From Nitrospirota bacterium (GTDB taxonomy: Bacteria; Nitrospirota; Nitrospiria; Nitrospirales; Nitrospiraceae), in NCBI GenBank assembly GCA_026387665.1, contig JAPLLG010000003.1, positions 186,001-250,000 on the forward strand: a stretch of 64,000 nucleotides of DNA. The letters run 5' to 3'. The translations under genes and the position numbers were made by a program. Below are positions 27,716 to 35,361 of the stretch, piece by piece. Every line of letters starts with the position of its first letter. Within the stretch, counting starts at the first letter, position 1. The notes under the pieces are model-generated. The model saw only the letters and a list, made by a program, of their open reading frames with translations. It was not told where the DNA came from and made no database searches.

Positions 27716-28912
27716 TCATTCCTCGATACTCGGACTGAGAAGAAACCGACCATAGACCAAGGCGAACAACAGATAGGCCCCACTCCACGCAACAGCCGCA
27801 GCCGTGAGCATCATGTTCGTCGGAAACGCCGTGGCCGGCCCGACGACCCGCAGCAACGCACCCAGGTTGACCAAGAGGTAGATACAGACCGTCAGAGGAC
27901 CTGCATGTTTGGGATGCCCCGTATGGCCCAGGCTGGCGCGAGTCATCACCGCCAGAGTCATCACGCCCACCGCGCCGGTCGTGAGCGCGTGCACCGCATC
28001 CGCCGGCGGCAGGTCCAGCCAGAGAATCGCGCTACCCAATACCAGCAACGACAGGGTCAGCCACCCATACCCTAGATTCAGGATCAGCACCAACGGCTCC
28101 CGCCAAGTGAGCCAGCCGTACCAACGCAATAAACGGCCAACATTGAGTACCCCGGCCGCCAGGAACAGCCAGCCTGTGACCATCGCGTGAGGCTGAACGA
28201 TCCACGAGACAGCGGCAATGACCACGAGCAACACCGACAGGCCATCGAAACGGGAAAAGGCTGCAGGCTGCTCGGACGTTCCCTGTTCGGCCAGGAACTC
28301 GCGGGTAAAGTTGGGAGTCACTCGTCCACCGATGAGCGCCAACAGCACCAAGACCAACGCCAGGGCCATGCGCTCGGGACGATCCGTCGCAGCTCCGCTC
28401 AAAGCCGATACATGGAACAGGATATTGGCGCAGGCATAGAGACTGATCAGTCCTCCTATCGGGGCATGGGACCAGCTCTTCACCGCGGCAATTTCGCGCC
28501 AAACCAGCCCAGCCACCACCACAAGAAACGCGGCATCAACGGAAGCAGAAAGAACAGGCGTGAGCAATGGAACGGCCATCAACACACGGCCGGCCAGCCA
28601 CAAGATCGAGACCAGGATCAATGCCGTGCCCCTGATCGGAGTACGGTCGGTCCAATTGGGAATCGCCGTGAACAGGAAGCCGGTGATCACAGCAGGCAGA
28701 AAGCCAAAGACCATCTCATGCACATGCCAATCCCGCGCCGGATAGAGAAATCCCAATCCACCGACTCCGACAAGAGTCAAAATCCATACAGGAATCGCCA
28801 GAGCGGCAAACAGCGATGCGCCAAGAAAAAATGGTCTGAACCCATACGAAAAAAGCGCCAGGCCCTGGTAGTCCGCTCCCTCGTCTGCGTGATCAGGCAT
28901 ATGAACGGTCAT
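27716..28912 (-). CDS. nnrS: NnrS family membrane protein
   Basis: 398 aa with about 12 hydrophobic segments. It opens with LALFSYGFRPFFLGASLFAAL and DWHVHEMVFGFLPAVITGFLFTA, the classic NnrS signature with histidines that can bind heme or copper. NnrS proteins lower damage from nitric oxide and are often regulated by NO-sensing activators. In a nitrite- or ammonia-oxidising host such a gene would be expected, since NO forms during nitrite metabolism (inference). It is downstream of the old yellow enzyme on the same strand with a hairpin in the gap. Confidence 0.9.
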   Translation of the reverse strand: MTVHMPDHADEGADYQGLALFSYGFRPFFLGASLFAALAIPVWILTLVGVGGLGFLYPARDWHVHEMVFGFLPAVITGFLFTAIPNWTDRTPIRGTALILVSILWLAGRVLMAVPLLTPVLSASVDAAFLVVVAGLVWREIAAVKSWSHAPIGGLISLYACANILFHVSALSGAATDRPERMALALVLVLLALIGGRVTPNFTREFLAEQGTSEQPAAFSRFDGLSVLLVVIAAVSWIVQPHAMVTGWLFLAAGVLNVGRLLRWYGWLTWREPLVLILNLGYGWLTLSLLVLGSAILWLDLPPADAVHALTTGAVGVMTLAVMTRASLGHTGHPKHAGPLTVCIYLLVNLGALLRVVGPATAFPTNMMLTAAAVAWSGAYLLFALVYGRFLLSPSIEE

Positions 28913-28949
28913 CCTCGGTCATGCGAACAATACTGCACTGTGAACACAG

Positions 28950-29006
28950 AACGCTGAAGTGAGGGCTCTGTCCTTCTTCATCGTTCATCGCTCACAGCTC
29001 AGCGTT
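28950..29006 (-). terminator. hairpin between the old yellow enzyme gene and nnrS
   Basis: Paired blocks AACGCTGA...TCAGCGTT and GTGAG...CTCAC form a stem of about 13 bp with a 27-base loop. It lies 17 bp downstream of the oxidoreductase stop. There is no strong U-run on the minus strand, so it may terminate weakly or separate expression of nnrS. Confidence 0.4.
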
Positions 29007-29023
29007 TTGACTGGCGACATGTT

Positions 29024-30124
29024 TCAGGATCCTGCCAAGCTCGGATAGTCGGTATAGCCCTTCTCAGTCCCCCCATAAAAGGTTTCGACCTGAGGCACGT
29101 TCAAGGGAGCGCCCTTGGCAAACCGTGCCGGCAAATCAGGATTGGCCAGGAAGAGCCGTCCGAAGGCAATGAGATCGGCCTCGCCTTTGGCAAGAGCCGC
29201 CGTCGCTCGCTCGTAGGTATAGCAGCCACAGACCATGTAGATGCCGCCAAAGAGATCGCGTAAACGGTGAAAATCGACCGATTGCCCGGTCGTGACCCCG
29301 GACTGATCCATCTCCACCGCATGCAGATAGGCCAGTTTAAGGGCACCGAGCTTCTTGGCCACATAGCCGAATGTTGTGTCAGGATCGAAGTCCTGCATGC
29401 TGTTGAATGGGTTGACCGGCGAAATCCTGACTCCGACCCGATTCACGCCCCAGACCTGCGTGACTGCCTCGACCACTTCAAATAGCAATCGCGCACGGTT
29501 TTCAATCGAGCCGCCGTAGGCATCGGTGCGATGGTTTGACCCGTCGCGCAAGAACTGATCGAGAAGATAGCCATTGGCGGAATGGACTTCGACCCCGTCG
29601 AATCCCGCCTCCAGCGCATATTGCGCGCCCTGGCGATACTGGGCCACAATCCCCGGAAGCTCCGCGAGATCGAGGGCCCTGGGCGTGACGAAGGGCTTGA
29701 GCCCTTCATAAGTGATGGCATCGCCTTCCGGCTTGATCGCAGAGGGGGCCACAGGAAGAACCCCGCCAGGCTGCAACGACGGATGGGAGATGCGCCCCGC
29801 ATGCCAGAGCTGCAAGAAGATGCGCCCGCCCTCTTGATGCACCGCCTCGGTGATCGCGCGCCAGCCCTTCACTTGTTCGACAGAATGGATGCCGGGCGTA
29901 TTCGGATAGCCGACCCCTTCCAGGCAGACCTGCGTCGCCTCGCTGATGATGAGGCCAGCCGAGGCCCGTTGCCGGTAATACAGCACATTCATCGGTTGCG
30001 GCACCTGCCCCTGCCCGGCGCGATTGCGCGTCAACGGCGCCATCACGATCCGATTGCGCAGCTCATAGGGCCCTACCTGTATCGGAGTAAACAGATCGAT
30101 CCCCTGTTTCATGCGGTATCCCAT
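29024..30124 (-). CDS. old yellow enzyme family alkene reductase
   Basis: 366 aa, FMN-dependent TIM barrel. Family features: FTPIQVGPYELRNRIVMAPLTRNRAG; QLWHAGRISHPS; the active-site pair in GFDGVEVHSANGYLLDQFLRDGSNHRTDAYGG; and GRLFLANPDLPARFAKGAPLN. It matches the NemA/OYE class that reduces activated alkenes, nitroesters or related electrophiles with NAD(P)H. The start may be at 30124 or four codons later (30112), where a weak GGGA site lies upstream. It is upstream of nnrS in the same orientation. The exact substrate is not determined. Confidence 0.92.
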   Translation of the reverse strand: MGYRMKQGIDLFTPIQVGPYELRNRIVMAPLTRNRAGQGQVPQPMNVLYYRQRASAGLIISEATQVCLEGVGYPNTPGIHSVEQVKGWRAITEAVHQEGGRIFLQLWHAGRISHPSLQPGGVLPVAPSAIKPEGDAITYEGLKPFVTPRALDLAELPGIVAQYRQGAQYALEAGFDGVEVHSANGYLLDQFLRDGSNHRTDAYGGSIENRARLLFEVVEAVTQVWGVNRVGVRISPVNPFNSMQDFDPDTTFGYVAKKLGALKLAYLHAVEMDQSGVTTGQSVDFHRLRDLFGGIYMVCGCYTYERATAALAKGEADLIAFGRLFLANPDLPARFAKGAPLNVPQVETFYGGTEKGYTDYPSLAGS

Positions 30125-30216
30125 TTCATGTGAAAGATAGCGTGGTTGTCCTCATGCTCAGTCCCGCTACCGAGATGGAGCAGAGCACAGGAGAATAACA
30201 CAGATGGAGCGTGGGC

Positions 30217-30272
30217 GGCCCGATTACTCCCCTTGCTCGCGCAACGCGCGCAGTCAGGGAGTAAATCAGGCC
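30217..30272. repeat. family B palindromic repeat, copy B1 (short)
   Basis: Outer arms GGCCCGATTACTCCC and GGGAGTAAATCAGGCC are an almost perfect inverted repeat. The centre TGCTCGCGCAACGCGCGCAG joins the two halves of the family B core with the middle missing, as if deleted between short CGCGC repeats. Copy B2 at 32507 has the same arms with a 129-bp longer centre. It is part of the 507-bp gap before the methyltransferase-like gene; the rest of that gap is non-coding. Confidence 0.8.
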
Positions 30273-30391
30273 ACCTTGAGGGAGGGGTGGAAGAACTTAC
30301 AAGCCTATCTCCTTCACGCTTCGTCGCCTACGGCGCAACGGCGCATCGTCTCGGCAATCGATGTGTCGCGGAAGAAAAAATGGTAGGACTA

Positions 30392-30418
30392 CCGGCAGGA
30401 TCAACTCGCGGTGATTTC
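30392..30418 (+). repeat. family C direct repeat, copy C1
   Basis: CCGGCAGGATCAACTCGCGG followed by TGATTTC. The same block occurs at 31740 and 32842 in the same orientation, so it flanks the methyltransferase-like gene on its left side. Confidence 0.7.
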
Positions 30419-30527
30419 ACAAAACGATCCCCCACCATCTGCCAGGTCGCAGAACGAGATCATCCGACGGCCCAACCGGCTCTAGCGCATGCAGATTTCA
30501 GCTCTAGTCCGCACATGCATATAGCCA

Positions 30528-30556
30528 ACTAGGCATTCCACTAGGCATCATTGACA
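30528..30556 (+). promoter_or_regulatory. operator-like direct repeat and -35 box upstream of the methyltransferase-like gene
   Basis: ACTAGGCAT occurs at 30528-30536 and again at 30540-30548 with a three-base spacer, followed at 30551-30556 by TTGACA, a perfect -35 hexamer. An inverted CCTAGT lies just downstream. No good -10 is seen at the expected distance. The arrangement looks like a repressor or activator site about 75 bp before the start codon. Confidence 0.4.
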
Positions 30557-30631
30557 AAATGGCCCTAGTGACGTAGTTCACTGTCCAATTGCTTAGACAC
30601 CTCAGCTATCGTCCCTCCGGAAGGAGCCTTG

Positions 30632-31696
30632 ATGGTTGCAGAACTCTCCGAGTGGTCGCAGTACCTCAGCGCACCGATCGATCCACAGGCCGTGGAGGAC
30701 CGTCGGACCCAATGCGACGCCGCCTTTCGTGACCAGCAGGACAATCTGATCAAATGCTATCGCACCTTCAAACCCAAGACGATTGCCTGCATGGGCGCCG
30801 GCTGTCTCACCGACATACCAGTTGACGTATTTCTACGCGGCGGCAGTCGCGTCGCGCTCATCGATTGGATTCCTCAAATTACCGAACTCGGGTTTCAACG
30901 CGACCTCGTCCGGCGCGATGGCAACAAATATGCGTGCCTGGTGTGCGAAGTGGAGACCTGCCCTGAGCAAGTCTGCCAAGGATTCGCGAAATCCCAGTCC
31001 CGTCGCGGCGGGGTCTGCGATAATTTCCGCCTGAGCGACAACCCCTCTTGTTGCCGATGCGCAGGATACAAGGCGGGCCCTTCGCCTCTGTTTCTGACCG
31101 CCGAAGTCACGCAGGGACGGGCCGGCCAGTTTGCGCAACGCATGACCGCCGCCGCCCTGACCTGTGACACCGCAGCCCAATGTTTCCAAAAGGCGATCGA
31201 CGTCTGCCACGACTGTGCCGAAATTCGCGAGGAGCTCCCCCTCCCGACCGGCAGTATCGACCTCGTCACATCGTCGATGGTCGTCTCGCAGTTCGAGTAC
31301 GAACCCTACGGCTTCTTCTCAAAACTTTTGGCTCGCCGCTATGGGGCAAACGCCCTGCGACACGACACAGCACTCATTCCGCTGATGGAAACGCTACGAA
31401 CAAAACTGTTCGAGCTGTTAATGGACGCGCATCTGTCTGAAATCTACCGTGTGGTGAACAAAGACCATGGCAAGGTTTATTTCTCCGTCGAGCTGTTTTC
31501 CTCACAGCCCCAGCCGGAGAAGGATCAGTACTTCCTCGTCCAAGGAATGCCCCAAGTGCTCGAAAAGCTCCGCACCCTGTTCCTGTTCGATTTCTCGGTC
31601 ATTCCCCTTCAACGCGCCTACCGACGCACCAAGATGGGAGCCCAATCCTCCATCATCCAGTCCTACGTCCTGACGCCCATCCCTGCCAGCCCGTAA
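30632..31696 (+). CDS. methyltransferase-like protein with a cysteine-cluster insert
   Basis: 354 aa. ATG 30632 has AAGGAG five bases upstream. IACMGAGCLTDIPVDVFL followed by an acidic VALIDWIP resembles motif I and post-I of a SAM-binding Rossmann fold; GSIDLVTSSMVVSQFEYEP fits motif IV. Between them an insert holds eight cysteines (C102, C105, C110, C115, C129, C140, C141, C143), enough for a zinc or Fe-S site, and it seems to replace part of the usual fold. No catalytic motif decides the reaction. It is flanked on both sides by the same direct repeat (family C), and appears to be its own module. Confidence 0.65.
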   Translation: MVAELSEWSQYLSAPIDPQAVEDRRTQCDAAFRDQQDNLIKCYRTFKPKTIACMGAGCLTDIPVDVFLRGGSRVALIDWIPQITELGFQRDLVRRDGNKYACLVCEVETCPEQVCQGFAKSQSRRGGVCDNFRLSDNPSCCRCAGYKAGPSPLFLTAEVTQGRAGQFAQRMTAAALTCDTAAQCFQKAIDVCHDCAEIREELPLPTGSIDLVTSSMVVSQFEYEPYGFFSKLLARRYGANALRHDTALIPLMETLRTKLFELLMDAHLSEIYRVVNKDHGKVYFSVELFSSQPQPEKDQYFLVQGMPQVLEKLRTLFLFDFSVIPLQRAYRRTKMGAQSSIIQSYVLTPIPASP

Positions 31697-31708
31697 AGAC
31701 AATCCATG

Positions 31709-31766
31709 ATATGTGAGGGGAGGATCGATCAGTAGTATCCCGGCAGGCTCAACTCGCGGTGACTTC
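31709..31766 (+). repeat. family C direct repeat, copy C2
   Basis: This copy has a longer matching context than C1: ATGATATG and a purine-rich GAGG stretch, then CCGGCAGGCTCAACTCGCGG and TGACTTC. Copy C3 at 32811 shares the same leading ATGATATG. It sits between the methyltransferase-like gene and the toxin-antitoxin pair. Confidence 0.7.
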
Positions 31767-31830
31767 CAAACGACTACGCCCCATATCCCGCACGTAGCGC
31801 CAGCCTTGCCGGGCATGAGGCGATCTGCTA

Positions 31831-31853
31831 TTGTCTATACAACTGCCATACAA
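31831..31853 (+). promoter_or_regulatory. operator-like repeats upstream of the antitoxin gene
   Basis: CTATACAA and CCATACAA are spaced 11 bases apart, and TTGTCTATACAA is itself palindromic. Phd/YefM antitoxins bind such short repeats to repress their own promoter. The ribosome site TGGAGG follows at 31854-31859. Confidence 0.4.
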
Positions 31854-31865
31854 TGGAGGCCTGAC

Positions 31866-32147
31866 ATGAGCGGGACGAATCTAGTACGAAAAGCGAAGCC
31901 GGTCAACGTGCGAGACGCCCAAGCGCAACTCTCGAAGCTGATCCGCTCGAAATCCCCCACGATGGTCCTCTCCCATGGCAAACCGGTGTCGTTCCTTGTC
32001 CCTTACGAGGACATGCTGAACTTGGTCGACACCCTCAATGAGTTAAAAGACAAGAAGCTGCTCGGGGAAATCGAACGGGCACGGATCGAGTATAGGCAGG
32101 GAAAAGCAGTCCCTGCGGAACGGCTCTTCAAGAAAATGGGGTTCTAG
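31866..32147 (+). CDS. Phd/YefM-type antitoxin
   Basis: 93 aa. The start is ATG 31866, with TGGAGG six bases before; the longer open frame from 31713 includes repeat sequence and is not supported. VNVRDAQAQLSKLI and LSHGKPVSFLVPYEDML are the Phd/YefM fold signature that dimerises and binds the operator. The charged C-terminus should wrap around the toxin. It is followed without a gap by the RelE-type gene (stop TAG, then GTG at 32148), a normal antitoxin-toxin order. Confidence 0.85.
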   Translation: MSGTNLVRKAKPVNVRDAQAQLSKLIRSKSPTMVLSHGKPVSFLVPYEDMLNLVDTLNELKDKKLLGEIERARIEYRQGKAVPAERLFKKMGF

Positions 32148-32447
32148 GTGGAATACGACGTCGTCTTCCCGAGCGAACGGGTCGAACGTCTCTTCCAGAA
32201 GACATTGGAAAAGATTCCCACAGACTACAGTGCCGCGATCATCGCCGCCGTCAGATCGCTCAAAAGCAATCCCCAGCCTCAAGGCAAGCGCACCAAGAAG
32301 CTGGTCGGAGAACTCATCGTGTCCCGATTCACCGCTGAGTATCGGCTGCGAGTCGGCCCCTACCGGGTACTGTACGATATCGACGACCAGCGCAAGAAAG
32401 TCGTCCTCCTCAAACTTGCCAAGCGCGACGACCAGACCTACGGCTAG
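32148..32447 (+). CDS. RelE/ParE-family toxin
   Basis: 99 aa starting at GTG 32148. The fold signature is at the C-terminus: AEYRLRVGPYRVLYDIDDQRKKVVLLKLAKRDDQTYG, where Arg, Tyr and Lys match the RelE/YoeB mRNA-binding and cleaving residues. ParE members share this pattern, so the target could be mRNA at the ribosome or gyrase. It is directly coupled to the antitoxin. The pair may act in plasmid-like maintenance of this island or in phage defence (inference). Confidence 0.85.
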   Translation: MEYDVVFPSERVERLFQKTLEKIPTDYSAAIIAAVRSLKSNPQPQGKRTKKLVGELIVSRFTAEYRLRVGPYRVLYDIDDQRKKVVLLKLAKRDDQTYG

Positions 32448-32506
32448 CAGCCACCAGAAGAAAAGAGCATATGGCTGATGGCGTATGGCTCGAAACGAAG
32501 AGGGGT

Positions 32507-32691
32507 GGCCTGATTACTCCCCCTGCTCGCGCAACGCGCACGGCTTGTCTGTCTGGTTGGCTGGTCTTTCTGGTCTTTCTGGTCTGTCTGGTTCTTCTGG
32601 ACAAATTTCTAGTCCGACTAACCAGATAGACGAGATAGACCAGATGAACCAGCACTCGTTGGACGCGCGCAGTCAGGGAGTAAATCAGGCC
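32507..32691. repeat. family B palindromic repeat, copy B2 with extra hairpin
   Basis: Same outer arms as B1 (GGCCTGATTACTCCC and GGGAGTAAATCAGGCC) but with a central insert. The insert holds a 9-bp tandem run based on TCTGGTCTT and an imperfect 24-bp stem: 32570-32593 pairs with 32620-32643 at 21 of 24 positions. It replaces the CCTTCTGAG middle of copies B3 and B4. It makes up most of the non-coding 32448-32921 gap together with C3. Confidence 0.85.
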
Positions 32692-32810
32692 GCCCCAGAG
32701 GGAACGAAAAAAGATCCAACAAGCCTACGCGGCGCAATCTCAATGGACACCCTGCTCCTCCGGCGAGTTGCGCTCAGGCTCCGCCACCCTTTGAAGGAAA
32801 GTAACCGATG

Positions 32811-32868
32811 ATATGAGAAGGAGAAATCCAGCAGTCAGCGTCCGGCAGGCTCAACTCGCGGGGATTTC
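32811..32868 (+). repeat. family C direct repeat, copy C3
   Basis: ATGATATGAGAAGGAG, a spacer, then CCGGCAGGCTCAACTCGCGG and GGATTTC. It resembles C2 over about 58 bases, so the toxin-antitoxin pair plus B2 lies between two direct repeats. Confidence 0.7.
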
Positions 32869-32921
32869 AAAAAACAGTTATGTTCCCAAGTCACGAAACA
32901 AAAACTTCAGCCCCTTTGTTT

Positions 32922-33848
32922 CTACCCAAGCACATCCTGCACACCTAGCGTCAGGAGGTTCAGCGCTTCTGAACTAAACCGTTCAGGACACTTGAGATAT
33001 AGCTGCATTAACCGCCTCAAGGCATCCTCAAGCTTGGTTGTTAACTCAAGCTCCTTATCGGTCAACTCCCTCATTAAATTGCCGTGAGCCAACTCACTTC
33101 GTAAAGTGTAGCCCTCACGGAGCTGTCGGAACTGCTGCACGCGCAACTGGCTTGGAGGCTCAAGCATCCATGCCCCTCGCAAAGCCATTTTGAATGATAG
33201 ATAAGAGCGCTCCCTCTCCCCCCTTAACAGTAATTGCTCCAGCCCAAAAACTAGGTGTGCGAGTCGGTCATCATTGTTCAGCTCAAAATAAGCCTTGTTG
33301 AACCAACGCATACCAGGCTCGGACTCCAAATCCCTGTGCCAATATTTCTCGAAAAACTTCCCAATACCTTTAAGGGTCTCGGAATTGATCGCATAGCTGT
33401 GGGGATACTTCGGCCGACGCAAGGCGGGGATATACTCAATTTGCGCGAGCGTATACCCATAAGGAACTGCCGGAGCTAGCGGCACAATTGCAAGCCGTGC
33501 ACCAATTGGACCACATTGAGCTAGCCGCAGTAGCGTGACTCCCTGGCGAATAAGATTGCCCCCGATTTCCCGCACATAGTTCAGATGAGAATTCCAAGCG
33601 TCGTTTTGGCCCGTTACATCCTGAGAAGGAAGCCTCATCTCTAAGCAAACGATCTCGGCGGGGAGTTCACCAAGTCCAAATCCAAACCTTTTTCCGCCAC
33701 TGAGGTCGCGATTGATCGTCGACATCTCAATTGGCTCAAGGTTCCGCAAGACGACATCCTTGCACAACTCAGTTCGCTGAATTGCCTCGATAACACCATC
33801 TAGCGGCGCAAGGATACTCGGATACATGGAATTCGTTGATGTGCCCAT
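32922..33848 (-). CDS. HEPN-domain protein (Apea-like)
   Basis: 308 aa. The C-terminal half is a helical HEPN domain: WFNKAYFELNNDDRLAHLV, GLEQLLLRGERERSYLSFKMALRGAW, and YTLRSELAHG, which has the RNase motif R-x4-H (R250, H255). The N-terminal half (about 1-160) is mixed beta and unrecognised. The domain order fits ApeA-type abortive-infection proteins, but this one is shorter. The gene is more AT-rich than its neighbours and lies between the repeat/TA region and an IS3 element, as expected for an acquired defence gene. RNA cleavage is inferred from the motif. Confidence 0.7.
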   Translation of the reverse strand: MGTSTNSMYPSILAPLDGVIEAIQRTELCKDVVLRNLEPIEMSTINRDLSGGKRFGFGLGELPAEIVCLEMRLPSQDVTGQNDAWNSHLNYVREIGGNLIRQGVTLLRLAQCGPIGARLAIVPLAPAVPYGYTLAQIEYIPALRRPKYPHSYAINSETLKGIGKFFEKYWHRDLESEPGMRWFNKAYFELNNDDRLAHLVFGLEQLLLRGERERSYLSFKMALRGAWMLEPPSQLRVQQFRQLREGYTLRSELAHGNLMRELTDKELELTTKLEDALRRLMQLYLKCPERFSSEALNLLTLGVQDVLG

Positions 33849-34144
33849 AATTACCTATGCAACTCCGGCAGAATGAAGATCGATGCACAGTTATGAAAAT
33901 GCTGCACACTCCACCGATCCATGCAACGACTAGCCATAATTCAGACCGACAGCAGGCTACGCCTCACGAAGAATTGCGTCAACTCGCGAGGGGGAAGTGA
34001 AGACTCCAATCCTCACCCCTTGGGTTGTTCTATCCCTCCCCGTTTCCACCCTTCCCCCAATAGGGAGTGGCCGGACGTCCTTCGGGTTCTGCCCCGCTTT
34101 TACGGACACCTGATTACGGCTCATAATGAGCCAGGAGGGGTGTC

Positions 34145-34432
34145 ATGGGAGCACGACGGAAGTTTTCAGCCGAGTACAAACGTGAAGCAGTGGCGATGTT
34201 GGAGTCACCGGGGGTGACGGTGAGCCAGATCGCCGCAGACCTAGGTATCGGGGCCAATGTCCTGGGGCGATGGTGCCGCGAGTTGCGTCAGGAGCCCAAG
34301 CCGGCGTTTGTCGGCCACGGGCGATCCCGAGATGAAGAGATGAGCCAGCTCCGTCGCGAGTTGGTCCGGGTGACGAAGGAGCGGGATTTTTTACGAGAAG
34401 CGGCAGCGTTCTTCGCGAGAGCGTCGAAGTGA
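34145..34432 (+). CDS. IS3-family transposase OrfA
   Basis: 95 aa. The N-terminal helix-turn-helix (RRKFSAEYKREAVAMLESPG followed by VTVSQIAADLGIGANVLGRW) binds the inverted ends. A short leucine-zipper-like stretch follows (MSQLRRELVRVTKERDFLREAA). ATG 34145 lies near GGAGGGG. A TTTTTTA slip site at 34387-34393 in the zero frame, as T-TTT-TTA, could move ribosomes into the OrfB frame. Confidence 0.92.
   Translation: MGARRKFSAEYKREAVAMLESPGVTVSQIAADLGIGANVLGRWCRELRQEPKPAFVGHGRSRDEEMSQLRRELVRVTKERDFLREAAAFFARASK
34387..34393 (+). other. programmed -1 frameshift site in IS3
   Basis: The heptamer TTTTTTA is read as T-TTT-TTA in OrfA (codons Phe-Leu). From it the -1 frame is open without a stop through 34429, where OrfB begins. 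This would give an OrfAB fusion, the real IS3 transposase. Confidence 0.75.
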
Positions 34433-35298
34433 AGTATCGGATGATCCAACGATGCCGCAATGCCTTTCCCATCCGCTTGATGTGTCGGTGTTTGCGCGTG
34501 TCGGCCAGCGGGTATTATAGCTGGGCGACGCGGGTGCCGAGTGCACGGAACCAGGAGAACGCCCGGCTCCTCACCCGGATTCGTCAGCTCCATGCTGATT
34601 CCGACGGCGTCATTGGGAGTCCGCGGATCTGGGAGGATCTGCGGTACGCCGGTGAGCGATGTGGGCGCCACCGGGTGGCCCGTCTGATGCGCCGCGCTGG
34701 CTTGCGCGGCCTCCCGCAGCGGCGACGCTGGCGCACCAAGCCGTCTGGGACACCGCCGGCTGGAACCCGCAACCATTTGGAGCGAGACTTCACCGCCACC
34801 GCGTCCAATACCGAATGGGTCACCGATATCACCTATGTGCGGACCGCCGAGCACTGGCTGTACTTGTGTATCGTCCTCGATTTGTATTCCGGGCTCGTGG
34901 TGGGCTGGTCCATGAGTGCGCGGCAAGATTGCCCGCTGGTCGTCCAAGCCGTCCTCATGGCGATCTGGCAGCGGCCCACCCGGACCCCGGTCATTCTCCA
35001 TTCCGATCGGGGGTGTCAGTTTACCTCGGCGGAATACCAGCAGTTCCTGGCGGCCCACCAGGTGACCTGTAGCATGAGCATGGTGGGCAGTTGTGCCGAC
35101 AATGCCGCGGCGGAAAGTTTCTTCGGCGTCCTCAAACGGGAGCGGGTCAATCGGCGGCAGTACCAGACGCGAGCCGAGGCGAGAGCGGATATCTTTGATT
35201 ACATCGAGCGCTGGCACAATCCCCGGCAGCGGCGGAGACTCGATCAGCAGCACCAGGGGGAGCAACTCTTAACTCAACCGTCCGTGGAAATGGGGTAG
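34429..35298 (+). CDS. IS3-family transposase OrfB (DDE integrase)
   Basis: 289 aa, rve-type catalytic domain. Catalytic DDE: first D in WVTDITYVRTAEHWLYLCIVLD, second in LHSDRGCQFTS, and E in ADNAAAESFFGVLKRERVNRR. The N-terminus (MCRCLRVSASGYYSW) is the usual OrfB extension. It starts at GTG 34429, four bases before the OrfA stop, and is in the -1 frame relative to OrfA. Full length and intact. Confidence 0.93.
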   Translation: MKYRMIQRCRNAFPIRLMCRCLRVSASGYYSWATRVPSARNQENARLLTRIRQLHADSDGVIGSPRIWEDLRYAGERCGRHRVARLMRRAGLRGLPQRRRWRTKPSGTPPAGTRNHLERDFTATASNTEWVTDITYVRTAEHWLYLCIVLDLYSGLVVGWSMSARQDCPLVVQAVLMAIWQRPTRTPVILHSDRGCQFTSAEYQQFLAAHQVTCSMSMVGSCADNAAAESFFGVLKRERVNRRQYQTRAEARADIFDYIERWHNPRQRRRLDQQHQGEQLLTQPSVEMG

Positions 35299-35300
35299 AA

Positions 35301-35361
35301 CCCTTCACTGCGCGCGTCGAACGAGCACCTTCTGAGCGTGCGCGTTCCGCGAGCAAGAAGG
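35301..35361. repeat. family B repeat, copy B3
   Basis: ACTGCGCGCGTCGAACGAGC, CCTTCTGAG and GTGCGCGTTCCGCGAGCA form the family core; CCCTTC and GAAGG are its outer arms here. It abuts the right end of the IS, so the insertion may have targeted the repeat edge. Confidence 0.7.

Larger units (their letters stand above)
34084..35303 (+). mobile_element. IS3-family insertion sequence
   Basis: 1220 bp with two overlapping transposase frames. Imperfect inverted ends: GGGTTCTGCCCC...ACGGAC on the left and, read inward on the right, GGGTTCTACCCC...ACGGAC. Flanking TTC at 34081-34083 and 35304-35306 may be a 3-bp target duplication, normal for IS3. The exact right edge is uncertain because a family B repeat begins at the same place. 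Both frames are intact, so the element may be active. Confidence 0.85.

Noticed and set aside
31713-31865. N-terminal extension of the antitoxin
   Set aside because: It reads through a family C repeat and an operator-like region, and a good ribosome site lies before ATG 31866.
32561-32600. TCTGGTCTT tandem run as a CRISPR-like array
   Set aside because: The units are contiguous and 9 bp long with no spacers; it is part of the B2 hairpin.
30217-32868. The repeats around the methyltransferase and toxin genes as integron attC sites
   Set aside because: No GTTRRRY/RYYYAAC core pair and no integrase is present; the modules also differ in strand.
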